A stretch of 58,612 bases of DNA, from positions 1 through 58,612 of IMG/VR virus record IMGVR_UViG_3300027833_000058. The stretch is one strand, 5' to 3'. The notes under the pieces are model-generated. The model was given only the letters and a program-made list of their open reading frames with translations. It searched no databases and had not been told where the DNA came from. Positions 58,180 to 58,612 of this stretch are shown one piece after another (the first letter of the stretch is position 1; the number at the start of each line of letters is the position of its first letter). The stretch is from a virus. The translations under genes were made by a program, and so were the position numbers.

Positions 58180-58612
58180 ATTCACATTATGGTTTAACCC
58201 AAAAGTAAATGTTACTGATAGTTTGTTTTGTAATGTATTAAAAAAATATGACTTAGACTTACTTGGTGTTGAAATAAAACAACTCTTCTCGCATAGCAAG
58301 GTTGACTCTGCTCACACTAATCTATACATGATATCTGTAGTAAGCAAATATTATAGTCGTACTCGAAGTATAGATGAATTTGATTTTACAGGCGATGAAA
58401 CCTTTATTGATATGGCTACTAATAAAGGAATACGATGTATCATTGATTATTCGTGGGAAGCATCTAGCGTTAAGGCTATAACTAGCTATAAGTTTTGGAA
58501 ACGCAACGAACGAATAATACAAGATTATGATATTCAATTTTTGAGTAATACATCATCTGATATTAATCATAAACTAAATTCTGGGAAAGACTTCTTCCTA
58601 AACTTTCCAATG
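58169..58612 (+). CDS. unrecognised protein, partial at right edge
   Basis: ATG 58169 overlaps the previous stop by 11 bases; 148 codons are visible before the window ends. FIDMATNKGIRCIIDYSWEA and YKFWKRNERIIQDYDIQFLS are visible. It may be a further sugar- or surface-modifying protein by position. No family is recognised. Confidence 0.55.
   Translation, partial: MKTKFTLWFNPKVNVTDSLFCNVLKKYDLDLLGVEIKQLFSHSKVDSAHTNLYMISVVSKYYSRTRSIDEFDFTGDETFIDMATNKGIRCIIDYSWEASSVKAITSYKFWKRNERIIQDYDIQFLSNTSSDINHKLNSGKDFFLNFPM

Overview
The window is one continuous piece of a T4-like myophage genome, AT-rich, with T4-type replication, recombination, topoisomerase and late-transcription genes. Recognisable T4 homologues are gp67, gp41, UvsX, gp32, gp59, gp33, gp43, gp46, gp47, gp55, UvsW, UvsY, gp39 (fused with the gp60 part) and gp52. 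The likely host is a marine alphaproteobacterium. This rests on a circularly permuted two-piece tmRNA gene of alphaproteobacterial type, a DUF1127 protein, an ATP synthase c subunit with an alphaproteobacterial-like second helix, and a pseudoazurin. No photosystem genes are present, so the bilin genes alone do not argue for a cyanobacterial host. The host assignment is an inference.

Layout. (1) 1-8.7 kb, minus strand: prohead core protein gp67, a GH19 endolysin, structural or unknown genes, and large Lys-rich and enzyme-like proteins, several starting with a motif like the T4 capsid targeting sequence. One is a SpoT/MESH1-type ppGpp hydrolase and one a nucleotidyltransferase. Two glycosyltransferases follow. 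(2) 8.7-10.4 kb, minus: a compact membrane-energetics operon, DUF1127 - small membrane protein - ATP synthase subunit c - small membrane protein - small protein - pseudoazurin, with its first three junctions coupled as TAATG. (3) 10.5-15 kb, minus: a BspA-like leucine-rich repeat protein and two further proteins with targeting-like N-termini, one carrying a ligase-like KxDG motif. (4) 15-33.3 kb, minus: the DNA replication/recombination block, into which are inserted heme oxygenase, a ferredoxin-dependent bilin reductase, the permuted tmRNA, a PiT phosphate permease and MazG. (5) 33.3-41.2 kb, mostly plus: type II topoisomerase, four tRNAs, small proteins, structured RNAs and an epimerase. (6) 41.3-46.6 kb, minus: a late operon of signal-peptide and membrane proteins plus a class 3 lipase. 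(7) 46.7-49.6 kb, plus: SNase, GNAT-like protein, IscA, a zincin and a GroES-like co-chaperonin behind a structured RNA. (8) 50-58.6 kb, plus: tail-fibre-like genes followed by two radical SAM/SPASM proteins, GT8-like glycosyltransferases and a methyltransferase.

Regulation can be read directly. Early promoters are near-consensus sigma70 sites (TTGACA, usually 17 bp, TATAAT-like), often preceded by AACTG. Late promoters are TATAAATA boxes matching the encoded gp55/gp33. Several sites combine both, including the tmRNA promoter. Together the accessory genes suggest a phage that keeps host respiration, phosphate supply, ribosome rescue, Fe-S supply and stringent signalling under its own control while it replicates.
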